NCBI GenBank assembly: GCA_032358255.1
Contig: JAULBX010007218.1
Span: forward strand, 1-64,000
Origin: Heterotrichella gracilis
Lineage: Eukaryota; Sar; Xanthophyceae; Tribonematales; Xanthonemataceae
Length of the DNA stretch: 64,000 nt
Reading direction: 5' to 3'
Below, one piece after another: positions 24,414-35,831 of this stretch (its first letter is position 1; each line of letters opens with the position of its first letter). Both the position numbers and the translations under genes were made by a program. The notes below the pieces were generated by a model. That model was not told the DNA's origin, made no database searches, and saw nothing but the letters and a program-made list of their open reading frames with translations.

Positions 24414-24754
24414 CCACGTTTGACATCGACATCGGAAGCAACCGTAGTCACCATGAACGTTGTTGGGTCAATGGGCACCCACCGTTCAGTATTACGCACC
24501 CTACTTTGCCATCACGCAATGCGCCACTTTGTGGCCTTAGTGTGGACCCACAGGATGGTGTTATTGGACGCACTCGCAAGAGAATTCCACTGGGCAGCTC
24601 ACTAGTTCACAAGATGGAAAGTAGCATACTTTACCATAACAAATGGGGCGTTATGGTACAAGTGCCTACAGAATTTGAAATGGGCACAGCAGCAGTCGAG
24701 CCTGGTAGGGTAGAACGGGGTTTTGCACGCACACAGGCTCTGACCCACCCTTGA
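24414..24754 (+). CDS. Possible terminal exon of unknown gene
   Basis: After an acceptor-like TTCCAG the plus strand is open for about 113 codons to a stop at 24752-24754 (TFDIDIGSNRSHHERCWVNG, then PQDGVIGRTRKRIPLGSSLV, then WGVMVQVPTEFEMG). A possible upstream exon at about 23889-24108 (GCLKLSKLASHRSWVN, ending in AAG|GTAAGC) could precede it. No ATG and no recognised family, so weak. Convergent with the minus-strand frame at 24.8-25.3 kb. Confidence 0.25.
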
Positions 24755-24814
24755 CTGAACTGGTGAAAGACATCTGGTGTCAAGGGTCTGCGAGTGCTGC
24801 AGACAGCTAGGCTT

Positions 24815-25333
24815 TTATGATGGGGGTGGGCTGCTGGCATCGCCTAGTTGCCTGCTTAAACAAGGCTGAAGCAAGTGGATAAGCATATACATCCTGTTTA
24901 TGCTGTGCTTCTGCATCAAGTAGTCCTGGTCCTCTTCGCACAGACCACTCAGTGCCTCCAGGCACGGCTGGGGGCCTGTGGATAGCGAGCCATAGTCCCT
25001 CCAACGAGGACAACGGTAGCGCTTGAAGTCTCTCGCGAAAGAGGCTTGTGGCACCGTGCTTGAGTGCACGAGGGTGCCATCCTGGTGTGGGTTGATAGGC
25101 GATTCGCATGCATGCATAAGCACTGGACGTTTGCCACACGCAAACCTCAAAGGCGAAACCACACTGGCGTGTTCCACCAGGGAAACGTACTTTGCTCCCT
25201 CGAGGTCTGCCTGCGCCAGCAGAGCCCGGCTTCGGCCCTCTCCGCGTGTTGGTGCTTCCGTAGTACACTGGCTGTCTGTGCCTGGCTGACGTCCAGGTGG
25301 CTCGCGCATCGCTGGTGACAACAGGCTGCTCAT
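24815..25333 (-). CDS. Hypothetical protein, 172 codons
   Basis: ATG at 25333 opens an uninterrupted frame: MSSLLSPAMREPPGRQPG, later LEGAKYVSLVEHASVVS, then LEALSGLCEEDQDYLMQK and MYMLIHLLQPCLSRQLGD. The second half has plausible helical composition. A longer frame on the same strand (24807-25406) overlaps it almost fully but is rich in Arg/Gly/Trp and looks like a shadow. No family recognised and no intron seen. Confidence 0.35.
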   Translation of the reverse strand: MSSLLSPAMREPPGRQPGTDSQCTTEAPTRGEGRSRALLAQADLEGAKYVSLVEHASVVSPLRFACGKRPVLMHACESPINPHQDGTLVHSSTVPQASFARDFKRYRCPRWRDYGSLSTGPQPCLEALSGLCEEDQDYLMQKHSINRMYMLIHLLQPCLSRQLGDASSPPPS

Positions 25334-26120
25334 GGCTAGTCGCGTCGCTGCTCATGGCGTTGATTTTACCAAAAGGTGGACACCGGGCTAGTTTTATGCC
25401 CGTCACAGTGGGCGGAGTGCTGTTATAAGGTGCTTTACGACCAGGACAGGCAGGACGACCTTGCCCACCTTTTTTAAACGTTTGAACTCAAACCCTGCAA
25501 ACCTGCCACCTGGCGAACGGGGCCACCTGGCGGAGCTCCCGTCAAGTGGTAAATACAGTGATGACCATGCCCCAAAGCTTCAGAACGCTTTGCACAACCT
25601 TGTATACACAGCGGTAACCCATGCCTCGTGCACGTATACGCCAGCCGGAATGCCTCAGGCACGGCATGCATGATTTCGTAATGCATTACCCGTTCGTAAC
25701 CCGGGTAATACAATGCATGCATATACCTAGCTCCCAAAAGGCATGTGAAACAGCGAGTCACGAAGTGTGGTGACCGTCGTTCCCATTTCGTTAGCTTGCG
25801 CAGGCAGCTATACCGTTTCTTGTTTGTCAGAAGCACCATACAGGCCAGCAAGTAAAAACCCAAACCTCATATTTAGAGGGCACAAAGTTTGATTTGGGAT
25901 CCAACTCAGCCACTTTCACCCTCCGTTGGTGCCCACCCGCGTACATTTCCTCCCCAGCCATCCCTGCCAATACCCCTCCCTGGCATCGAGGGAGGCACGG
26001 GTGACATGGCGTGCCACAGCCCCCCACCTCCAGTAGCGGCGTTGCAACCCTAAGGCCAGGGTTCAGAGCAGAGACCAGCAGCTCCAAATTGGTCACCTGG
26101 TATTTTCTCCGCCCCCCCCC
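25334..26120. other. Gene-free stretch
   Basis: Only short frames without ATG or with unlikely composition. It should carry the strumpellin promoter. A poly-C tract (about 26111-26120) directly abuts the chosen start codon. Confidence 0.4.
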
Positions 26121-29100
26121 ATGCTTGAGGCGGGCAGCCGAGGAGGGCCTCTGAGCCCCAGGGCCCCCCGCAGCGAGGCGGGCAGGTCAGAGTTCCACTC
26201 GGTGCACAGGCTGCACCACACCTACCACGAGCTGGCCAGCGGGCCTCTAGAGGAGCTCACGCAGCTGGTACGCATGCACTGCACTGCCATACCTCGCGCA
26301 TGGTCGTTACCCTAGCTAGGTACCCCTCTCTGTTTGTGAGGTTTCACTGGTGGGAATCCACCTAGTGTTATGGTTCAAGAGTGTGGAGGGGGGTTGGGTG
26401 ATCCAAGTGCACATGCTGCACCACAGCTACACGAGCTTGCCAACGGGCCCCTGGAGGAGCTCACGCAGCTGGTACGCATGCACTGCACTGCCATACCTCG
26501 CGCATGGGCTTCACCCTAGGCGTGGTGATTTTGTGCATAGGGGCAATGGGGGCAGTGGCGAAGCGGAACTAGCCGGTACAACTGCGTGCACCTGTACATA
26601 CCTGGCAAGGGTGTTTCTGTGCCCGTCTTTCCGGCAACCCCCCTTTAAACCCTCCAAACCCCCCAAACCCCAAGGCACCCACGCTTCACTCCAAGCACCC
26701 CCCTCGCCCCTGCACCCACCTCACCCACCCCTCCTCCCACACACCCAGGTTGGCAGGGGCAATGTGCTCCTTGCAGAGCTGCAGCAGCTAGGCAACCTGC
26801 TGCCACCTGTCATAGCCCAGCCAGATGCAACCTACGCACCAATACTACATGACCTTAGGTAGGTAGATCCAGTAGGTTGTGACATTGTGGCACACCCATA
26901 CCAGGCCCTGAGGGCCCTCAAGAAGTCATGCACACCCATGCGCCATATTCCATGCCCATCCCGTGCGCCATGCCCACATTCATGCCCATACTGCTTGGCA
27001 CAGCAGCGCAAGAATGCCAAGGATTGTCTACAACTAATGCGCAAACTACCCACATCCATACCCATGCCCAAGTGCCATCTTCCACCCCTCCCCACCCCTC
27101 CTCCCCATCCCCAGGTATCTGAAGGACCCCGCCTCACACGAGCGCAAGGTGGAGGCGAGCCCAAGGCTGCAGGCGCTGGATGACGCGTTCCGGGAGGTAG
27201 GGGAAGCACCCTAGGGGAGGGTTTTAAGGTTTTGCGGGCGGGCATTCTTGCATGGGCACAAGGTGGAGGCCAGCCAAGGGCATTGGTCCCAGCCCCTGGC
27301 ATCCGCCAATGCCCTAAGGTAGGGTCACTGGGTGGCATGCATGGACGGTGAATAGCAATTTTGCATTTGTGACCCACGGAGATGCAAGGTTCTGGCCCTT
27401 TGGGCTATCTGTCTGTGCATTGCGCATCACCCCATACCCCCCTTGTCCCGGATCCACTTCCCCTGCATATGTGCTTTGTTGTCCCACTCCTGTTGACCAC
27501 TTGCCACCGCGCTTCACCACCACTTCCCCTTGCCGCAGATCCACTTCCCCTTCCTTGAGCAGCTGTATGGCCTGCTTGAGTCGCTGGTGGTGTACCACGC
27601 GAACCTCACCACATGCCTGGAGGGGCTCATGAGCCAGGGGCAGCCGCACTGCACGCTGGAGACGCTGCTGTCGGTAGGGTTTGGGCTAGGGTTTGGTTAG
27701 AATGGGTTTCATGGGTGTAGTATCCACTTGGGGCTGTGATGAGGGTTTCACGTGCATGCTGGAGACGCTGCTGTCGGTAGGGATTGGGCTAGGCTTTGGT
27801 TAGGGTTTTGCGAGGATTGGGAACCTGTGCATTGTGGGTGCACAGGGCTAAACCCTTCCGTATGGTGTATAGCAACTCAGGCCTGTCACAAAACCCTTGC
27901 GCAGGGTCCCGAGGGCAAGCAGCTTCTGGTTGAGGCCTTGAGCCTGGTTGGTGTGCTGCTGCTGGTGCTGGACAGGCTGGTGGAGGGGGGGGCAAGGGAG
28001 CGGGCGGTGGTGGCATACTACAGATACAGGTAGGGGTGGGTGGGGTGGGGGGTTACTAGAGATGCAGGAGGGGGATGGAGGTGACTGCCACCATGGTGGT
28101 TTTGGCGGTGGTGGTGGAGGTGGTGGGGTGTCCAACAGGCATGGAATTGGTTGAAAGGGTACAGTCAAGCGTTTCATATTGACCTCATCATCACGCATGT
28201 AGGGTGGGAAGGGTCTCCTATGAGGGTATTTCCTTAGGTTTTATGTTGTGTGCAGGGGTGGCGCCCAGGCGGCTGGCGCCCACATCTACTCTGTCATCAA
28301 GCTGTGCAGGGCCACGGGGTACCGCAAGGGGGACAAGAGGTTCCCGGCAGGTGGGGAGGGAAACCCTAAACCCTGAGCATAACAACCCTTTCCAGGCTAC
28401 CTGAGCAGTATATAGCGTGACTGCTCCTCTTGAGGCCGGGGTTTCTGCAGCCATCCCAGTGCTCAAATCAAACGATCTTGTTGCCAATCCCACCCCTTGA
28501 CATTGCATCATGGAAAATAAGTCAATCTTTGATACCGTTCATACCATCAGCACCCCTGCCTCCACCCCTCCCCCACCCCCCAGGCTACCCTGACCAGTAC
28601 CTTGCACGCCTGCCCCTGCCTGAGGCAGTGGTCTCCGCTGCCATCTCTGTGCTCAAGTCCGACGATGTGTACAACCACACGCCGCACTACCCGCGGCCGG
28701 AGCACAGGACCGCCGCGCTGGCGCTGCAGGCAAGGCGCATTGCCAAATTTGATTTGATGGAAAAAGAATAATATTGTATGTGACATGTATGTGACATATT
28801 ACCACAGGTCTAGGGGCTGCAGGCAAGGCGGATTACAGTAAAAATGACACAGCTGTTGGTTATTTACACTTTGTGGTTTTGCTGGAATGTTGGTTAACCA
28901 CACTTCATAGATCTTTGTAGATCTGCTGGAGTGCTGTTATTCATAGCCACACTGCATATACCTACATCATTTTTTTAAAGTTCCCACCTCCTGCCGCAGG
29001 CCTCCCACCTGTACGTGGTGCTGTTTTTCCTCCCCAGCGTGCTCCACCGCGACCTCCCCCTGATGAGGACCCTGGTGGAGCGGCATTTCTGCGACACATG

Positions 29101-32100
29101 GGTCCTCTCATGGGCCCCGGGGTGCATTGCTGACCTGGCGGTGGACTGGGATAGGTACAAGGTGAGGAAGGGAGGGGAATCAATGCAAGGAAGCCTGTAA
29201 TTCAGCGACAGATATTCATGCATGTCTGGGGTCCAAGATGTGGTCCAGAAAATTATGCTCCTGGCTGAGGGGTTGTGCAGGAAATCTTGTACGGTCCCTC
29301 CCACACATATTATCAAACACCCATGTACCAACTCATTCCTTTCACCCACAACCACGTCCATGCCTTCCACACCACTATTACCATCACCACCCATGCATTG
29401 CCCCCACTACCCCCAACCCCCACACCACCACCACCACTCCTCACCGCAGGCCGCCCGCGCCGCCCTCTCAGACGCCCTCAGCGCCCCCCGCATGTCCCAC
29501 CTGGCGCTGGCGCATGCAGCAGCGGTGCCGCGGCTGCGCGGTGGTGTGGGGGGTTACATGGTGGAGGGGGCGCTCAAGGAGGGGTGCCTGCTGGAGGTGG
29601 GTGGGGGGTGGGGGGTGGAATGGATGACAGAGTGCCCTGCTGGGGGTGGGGGGTGTGTTATGTTGTGTGTTCTTTCAAAATCTGACGAGGTGTTGCTTCT
29701 ACACTGCTGCCATGCCACCAGCTATCCTATTGTCCTTCAATCTGTTCCTGCCACCCTTCAGGAGTCGGAGGACGTGGTGTGCCTGCTGCGTGACTGCAAC
29801 GTGGCCCTGCGCTGGCTGCTGCTGCACTCGGGTGCCTGCCGCAGGCGCCTGGGTGCTGGTCTGACTGCCAAGCTGCCCCCTCCGGATGAGGTGCTGGGGC
29901 TGTTGCTGGACACCGCACAGCTGGAGGCGGAGGTAAACCCTAACCCTAAACCCTTAATCCTTAACCCTGATGCTGGACACGGCACAGCTGGAGGCGGAGG
30001 TGTGCTGTACTCTAAACCTTCAACCCCGAACCTTCAACAGCATGATGAGTTGAGTGCATGTTTTCTCCAGTGAGGTGGGTGGGGAGCGGGATGGATGTGG
30101 TCTCATGGCGGGAGGTGTGCTGCGCTCCCACAGGAGCACCCGCAAAGACCCGCTGCATCCCCTGCTTTACCCTCTGCAAAGGCCTCGTGTATCCCCTGCT
30201 TTCTCATCCAACCTCCCCTCACTTCCCCCCAGGTGCGGCGCGTGTGGGGCGTGATCACAGACAACAAGCCCGAGCGGTGGCGGGCAGGGAGGGAGGCGGC
30301 ACTCCGCTGCCTGGCGGACCTGGCGGAGGCATTTGGTGGAGGCGGGAGGGGCAGCGGTGGTGGGGGCGTTGGGGCGGGTGGTGGTGGTGGTGGCGGCAGC
30401 TGGCGTGACGACAACCTGAGGGTGTGGTTCAGGCACATCGCGCAGCAGGTGGGGCCATAGCACCCTAATCGAACCCCTGCCCTGATCTCTACCTCTACCT
30501 TACCTCATTCCAAGGCCCGTCCATTGCGCGCCGCCTGGGCCAGCCGATGAACATGCTGTGTGAAGCCCACCGCCACCCGTACGTTCAACCCTCTTGCGCC
30601 CCCCGCAGGCGTATTTTATACTATAGTATAAAATACAACCCACCATCACCATCACCACCATTGCCACTAGGCATCTAATATTGATTCACTCTCGTCCATA
30701 GGTGTCTGGTGTAGAGCTAGGCCACGGCCCCTCCAGTGCCCGCCGTCTGCGGCAGCTGGTGAACGTGCTGTGCGAAGCGCAGCGCCACCCAGCGGTAGAG
30801 GGCAGCCCGGGGGCAGGGGCGGCGCTGGGGAGGGCGGTGGGTGCCATGGCGGGCATGATGCGGCTGGGGGCAATGGGGTGGGTGGCGGTGGTGGTGGGGT
30901 GGGGTGGGGTGGTGTAATGTTGGGAAGGTGGTGGTGAGCTCTGGCTGTGTAGAATATTATTTTCGATAAGCCCAACTATATCTTCCACCACGCTCTAGGC
31001 ATTCAATCATGCTCGCTCAATAACCTAAACCCTAAACCGTATCCAAAGGCCTAAACCTCTTTCCACACAAGCCACAAAGCCTAAGAAAGCCCTATCCCCT
31101 TTTCTGCCACTCTAACCACACTTCTGCCGGGCCCACACACCACAAACCCTGCCACAGCCTCTCAAATCCATCCACCCACTTTTCATGCAGTGAGGAGCTG
31201 ATGAGCACGCTGGCTGTGCTGTGCGAGTTTGGGTATGGGTGGGCGGTGGTGTCCCGCTACACGCGCCGCCTGCAGGCTAGGGTTCGGGAAAACCCTAACG
31301 CCATCATGAAGCTGCGCGCGCTTTTCCTCAAGATGCAGAGCCTGATGGAGGTCCCGCTGCTGAGGATAGCACAGGCGGGAGGGGGGGAGCTGTACAAGGT
31401 GGGTGCAAAAGGGGGGAAGCGGACCGGTGGGGCTAGGGATATGGTAGGATGTCCAGGGCTGATGGGTGTGGGCAAACGCTGCAATTGGGATTGAGGTTTG
31501 GGTGGGGTGCAGAGGGCGCGATGGAGCTGGACTGGGGCTTTGTAGGGTTCCGGCGCTGGATGTCAGTGCGGAGCACTCTGCAGGGTTGCGCAGGAAATGT
31601 GGCACCTTTTACCCGCACCACCAGTTACAGCTACACTTACCCACACCACCACTTCCCACCACCTTCCCACACCTGCTAGCATCCACCACCCCCCGCAGGT
31701 GTCCTGCTTCTACAGCGGGGAGCTGCTGTGGTATGTGCGGCGGGTGCTTGCGGTGGTGCCTGACTGCCTGTTTGAGGGGATGGACAAGCTGGTGGAGGCG
31801 CATGCAAGGGGAATAAAGGTGGGTGAGGCGTGGTGGTGGTGGTGTGTGGGTGTGGGGTGTGTCTGTGGGGGGTACAAGCCAGGGAGTTGCATGCAAGTGG
31901 TATCAGGGTGTTTGTGCGTGAGGTGGGGTGGTTGTCAAAATGACCATTGTGAGGAGCGATAGTAAGCAGGTGGAGGCACATGCTAGTGGGGTTGAGGCAG
32001 TTGTGGGGTTGAGGCACTTGTAAGGATGGTGTTGTTTTCACCTCTGCATCCTGAGCCCATCCTTGACCTCCATTTTCCCCCCAGGACCTGCCCTCCCGGC

Positions 32101-35100
32101 TTGATAAGAGCAGCCTGCGTGACTGGGCGCAGCTTGAGGAGCGCGCTGAGCTGGCGCACCACATACACAGGATATCGGCGTTTGCCCAGGGGAGCATGGC
32201 CATAGAGAGGTAAAGGGGTCTGCGTTGCTTGTGGAGGCAGGCCCAGGTCACATGCTTGGGATCCTTATGCGGAACCATTACCACTCAACACTACAAGTCA
32301 AAATTCTTGGCCAACACCCTACAGCCTGACTACGTAGGGCCGCCATGGGCATCATTCGAGCTTGAGCCCCACAACCTGCTGGCACAGGGCATACCAGAAA
32401 CCCTCAATCTCAATGCAGAACCCTAAACCCTAAATTCAACACCCCACAGGACCTTCATGGGCATCATCCAGCTCGACCCCCGCAAGCTGCTGGAGGATGG
32501 CATGCAAGAATCCCTAAACCCTACACCCCAATTTAAAACCCTAAACACGATTAAAACCCTAAACCCTAAACCCTAAACCCGCAGGACCTTCATGGGCATC
32601 ATCGAGCTGGATCCCCGCAAGCTGCTGGAGGAGGGCATGCGAGAAAAGCTGACGCAGCGCATTCGGGCGGCCTGCGATTCCCTCCTCTCCGCATTCTCGC
32701 ATGAGGCACCGCCCCTGGTGATAGGGGCCACCACCGGAGCGTCCCTGTCCCCATTTCTCATGGCGCATTTCCCAACTGGGGGGCAAGGGGAGGTGCCAGG
32801 TGAGAACCGTTTTCTTCTTGTTGCGGTATCACAATGTGCTGTGATATTGTAATATAATCCTCCCTGAGAAGAGAGGCAAAAGATTCTCGTTGCCACCCTC
32901 AAAATAGAGTTTTGCGTGACTGCAGCCCTTGGATTTCCACCATCTACAGTCTTTTCCACATCCCAAGCTAGGGTTTTCTGGCATGTGTAGGGCGGGATGA
33001 GCTCGAATCAGCGCTGCAATCGGCCGGGGCCCATTTGGCGGGCTTGGATCGATCCCTAGCCCATGTGCAGGACTATGTGCGCATGCATGGCCTGTCTGGG
33101 TGGCAAGGGGGGTACAGGGTTGTGCTGGGGAGGGCGCTGGCTCTCGAGCTGCGCAGGGTGAGGAAGGGGATGAAGGCTAAAGGGGAGGGGAGCGACAGGG
33201 GGGGCGCGGGCGGGGTGCAGGTGGGTGTGGAGTGGGTGGGGGGGGATGCGCAATGAGATTCTGTGAAGGCTTTGACGTTTTGTGCGACCGGTTGCTGTTT
33301 AGGGGTCCAAAAGTTTTGCAATCTGTTGATATTGGCTTTCGACGGTGCATTCAAAATCCTTTTTTCCATATGGACCTTTGTGTATGGGCCCCATGACCTT
33401 TGCCGTCCCTGCCGCACAGGACGACGACAGCCGGGGCACATTTCTGGGTGCCCTGGCCGGGGAAATGCTGAGGTTATCCCACCCCCTGCGCACAAGTTAC
33501 AGCCCCGCATGTGGCGGGTGGGTGGATGGCGAGGGCAATGAGACCCTTACCCTCCCCGCATTCCGCACATTGTTTGCCTCCCTGGGTGCCCCGGCGGTGG
33601 TGGCTCTGGATAGGCTCATGGCCTGTCGAATTGCACAGGTAAGTAGGGTTTTGGATTGGGGTTCATGCTGAGGTGGAACTGCTGGCGCTGGTTGTACAAG
33701 GCTAAATGCTGATGTGGCTGTTTTGCTTGTAACTGTGTGAAGTCCACTACAGTTGTATGATACAACTTGTATCTCATGCAAAAGAGTGTGCAAATGCGCT
33801 CATCCCGCTCCTTTTCCACCGAGGCCTACAAATGCACTTTTCTGACTCAGGATTTGTGAATCCTCAAGGACGCCCATCTTAAATGCATTTTTTAACCATT
33901 TTTTTAATCCCAGGGACTCCACCTCCTGTTTACCACCCACCTGAACAGCGCATCCGCCATAGCGCTGCCAGGGGGGCAAGGGGGTCTATCGGGGGCTGAG
34001 GAAGGGGAGGGGGACCAGTGGGCGGCGGCGGTGTCTGCTGCGGGTGGGCGGGGGCTGGCTGGTGTGGTGGGTGTGGTGGCGGCGGTGGGCCAGGGGTTGC
34101 TGTTGCGACGACACCTGGCGCTGGAGCTGCAGACTGCATGCAGGTGGGGGAGGGGGGGTGGGGGGATTATGGGAAAGGTTTCATGGGAAGTGAACTGAAG
34201 TCATGGGTATGTTCCCTGCAATGAAATACTGGATCATGAAAGGATGTGACGTTCGCATCCATACTTTGAAATTTACTTCGGCTGCACACGATCATTGTAG
34301 TTGTCTACCAAGTGTGCACAGGCTTTAAAAGCAGCGCAGGCTGGCGGACTGCCTCGAAAGTGCATTAACAAGTGAGAATAAAGCGTATCATTTCCCCGCT
34401 GCATGGCCACGGAAATAAGTACTGAACAATAATGTAATGATAATAATGCGTGTTCACATTGCATACCCCCCTCCCTCCCACGCGCACAGGCTTGAGGGCA
34501 GTGGCCAGCTAGCTGACTGCCTGGTGGGTGTGAAGGCAAGCATGGAATTTGACTCGGATGGGTGGGGGGAGGGGGGCGTGGGGGGCATGGGCCAGCTGGC
34601 AGACATGATGGAGGGAGCAGGTGGGGTGAACATGAAGTCCTTAAACAGGTCATTTGGTCAGTAAATACAGTACGAATCATTGTAATTACTAAGCATGCCA
34701 TTGTCCTCTGATCCCATGTACATCCTTGTGCTTTCGTATCATTCCTTGTGTTTGTCAGTTACATGCGTTCCTGAAGTTAAGAGATTTATCCATGGGAGTT
34801 TGTGAATGCCATTCTCGCACAGCTTACGCCATCCAGATTCTGCCTTGCACACCACCACCAGCAGCACCATCACCCTCCCCTCCACCTCGCAGGCCTCTCC
34901 GACCCCGCCACCACCCCCTACACCGCCACCCCCCACCCCCCACCCGCCGCCATCGCCTCCCTCCTGTTCCTGGCCACCCTTCAGGCCATCCCCCACCTCA
35001 CCACCCACCCCACCACCGGTGCACTCCAGCGCCTGCCGCGAAGGGAGGGGGCGGATGTGGGTGCGCTGGTTGAGGGGCTGGCGCTGGTGGTGCGACAGGG

Positions 35101-35831
35101 GGGGCCCGGCTGCGCATCGGTGGGTGGAGGTTGCAATTTACCAATTTAGGGTTTAGGGTTTTGGGTGATGCGCTGCGGTGAGGAACAAGTGGCATCAGCC
35201 AATACACATGTCATTGACCTACCCAGGGCAGCATGGAGTGTATATACATTGACACTGACTCCACAGGGCACTCACGATGAGCCAAGGGTGGGGGGCTGCC
35301 CTGGGTAGGTTGCTCCCTGTGAGCCAACCTGAATATTATCAATAGAAAGGTTTTTGTACAAAACCTAAAAAGCTCTCTGCCTACAGGCTTGAAGTTTCTG
35401 TTCCTGGGTTGGCTGGTACCTGCCTGGAATTTAGAAAAGGAAATCATCTCTTTGTATTCGCTTTAAACTACAATGTAAAATGGTGTCCACAGAAACCCTC
35501 TTTGGCTTTGCAGGCGTGGCTGTCGTGGGTGTGCCGCTACCTGACCACCTACCTGTCAGCGGCCACAGGAGCGGTGGCGGTAGGGGTGCGGGCTGCCGGC
35601 CTGGAGGTGGCCCTGCCTGCAAGCTGTGGGGTGATGCTGGGGCTGATGGGGAGGGTGGTGGCGGCTGCGGGGGTGACGCGGCGGCTGGTGGCGCGCCACG
35701 TGGCGCCGGGGCTGATGGACATGTGGGGGGGGGTGGCGGAGGGGGGGGGGGGTGATGGGCGCATGCAGGGAGGACAGTGGGGCACGGTCTGGGGAAGGGG
35801 AAGAGGAAGGAGGCTTGGAGAGAGGGCTTGA
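26121..35831 (+). CDS. WASHC5: Strumpellin, WASH complex subunit 5
   Basis: About twenty exons give roughly 1,100 residues that follow human strumpellin (1,159 aa) from near its start to near its end. Marks in order: LVGRGNVLLAELQQLGNLLP (26.75 kb), FPFLEQLYGLLESLVVYH (27.55 kb), GPEGKQLLVEALSLVGVLLL and ARERAVVAYYRYR (27.95 kb), SVIKLCRATGYRKGDKRFP, SDDVYNHTPHYPRPEHRTAA (28.66 kb), CLLRDCNVALRWLLLHSG (29.78 kb), VWGVITDNKPERW, NAIMKLRALFLKMQSLMEVP (31.3 kb), FYSGELLWYVRRVLAVVP (31.7 kb), LPSRLDKSSLRDWAQLEE (32.1 kb), FMGIIELDPRKLLEEGM (32.6 kb), LDRSLAHVQDYVRMHGL (33.05 kb), and a C-terminal VTRRLVARHVAPGLMDMW (35.68 kb). Strumpellin is the large helical scaffold of the WASH complex, which activates Arp2/3 on endosomes. 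Some exons (33.9, 34.5 kb) are poorly conserved and Gly-rich. The start is the first ATG of the upstream exon (MLEAGSRGG), and exactly where conserved sequence begins is uncertain. Introns are full of exon-boundary copies. Confidence 0.9.
26211..26507. repeat. 93-bp copy of exon-1 end plus donor in strumpellin intron 1
   Basis: 26211-26303 (from CTGCACCACACCTACCACG through the donor CTG|GTACGCATGC to CTCGCGCATGG) is repeated at 26415-26507 with roughly 90% identity, 204 bp downstream, inside intron 1. The first 23 bases past the donor are identical, so the copy includes intronic sequence. Confidence 0.85.
28392..28671. repeat. Acceptor plus exon 5' end copied upstream in strumpellin intron
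   Basis: 28392-28475 (CCAGGCTACCTGAGCAGTAT, then GGTTTCTGCAGCCATCCCAGTGCTCAAATCAAACGATC) matches the true exon from 28581 (CAGGCTACCCTGACCAGTACC...GGTCTCCGCTGCCATCTCTGTGCTCAAGTCCGACGATG). The upstream copy is no longer open; the true exon carries the conserved LPLPEAVVSAAISVLKSDDV. Confidence 0.75.
30514..30792. repeat. Exon copy in strumpellin intron (30.5 vs 30.7 kb)
   Basis: 30514-30580 (GGCCCGTCCATTGCGCGCCG, ...ATGAACATGCTGTGTGAAGCCCACCGCCACCC) matches 30726-30792 (GGCCCCTCCAGTGCCCGCCG, ...GTGAACGTGCTGTGCGAAGCGCAGCGCCACCC), 212 bp apart. The downstream one is the coding exon (SARRLRQLVNVLCEAQRHP). Confidence 0.75.
32344..32643. repeat. Three copies of an exon start separated by CCCTAAA repeats
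   Basis: The strumpellin exon beginning ACC TTC ATG GGC ATC ATC (from 32585) is preceded by a close copy at 32450-32508 with its own CCCCACAG acceptor, and by a more diverged copy at about 32344-32398. Between copies two and three lies the best interstitial telomere-like run of the window (about 32512-32581: CCCTAAACCC units, three nearly perfect in a row, directly before the CGCAG acceptor). Confidence 0.85.

Noticed and set aside
24807-25406. 199-codon minus-strand frame
   Set aside because: Overlaps the 172-codon ATG frame, starts at GTG, and is Arg/Gly/Trp-rich, so probably a shadow.
29222-30073. 283-codon plus-strand frame
   Set aside because: It runs through two strumpellin exons and the introns between; the intronic parts are low complexity, so it is not a separate gene.
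32512-32584. True telomere or chromosome end
   Set aside because: The CCCTAAA run is short, imperfect and inside an intron of a conserved gene that continues on both sides.
35700-35831. Gly/Arg-rich C-terminal tail of strumpellin as conserved sequence
   Set aside because: It follows a poly-G tract after the last conserved helix. It may be a read-through of a slightly wrong frame or an unconserved tail, so no function is proposed.
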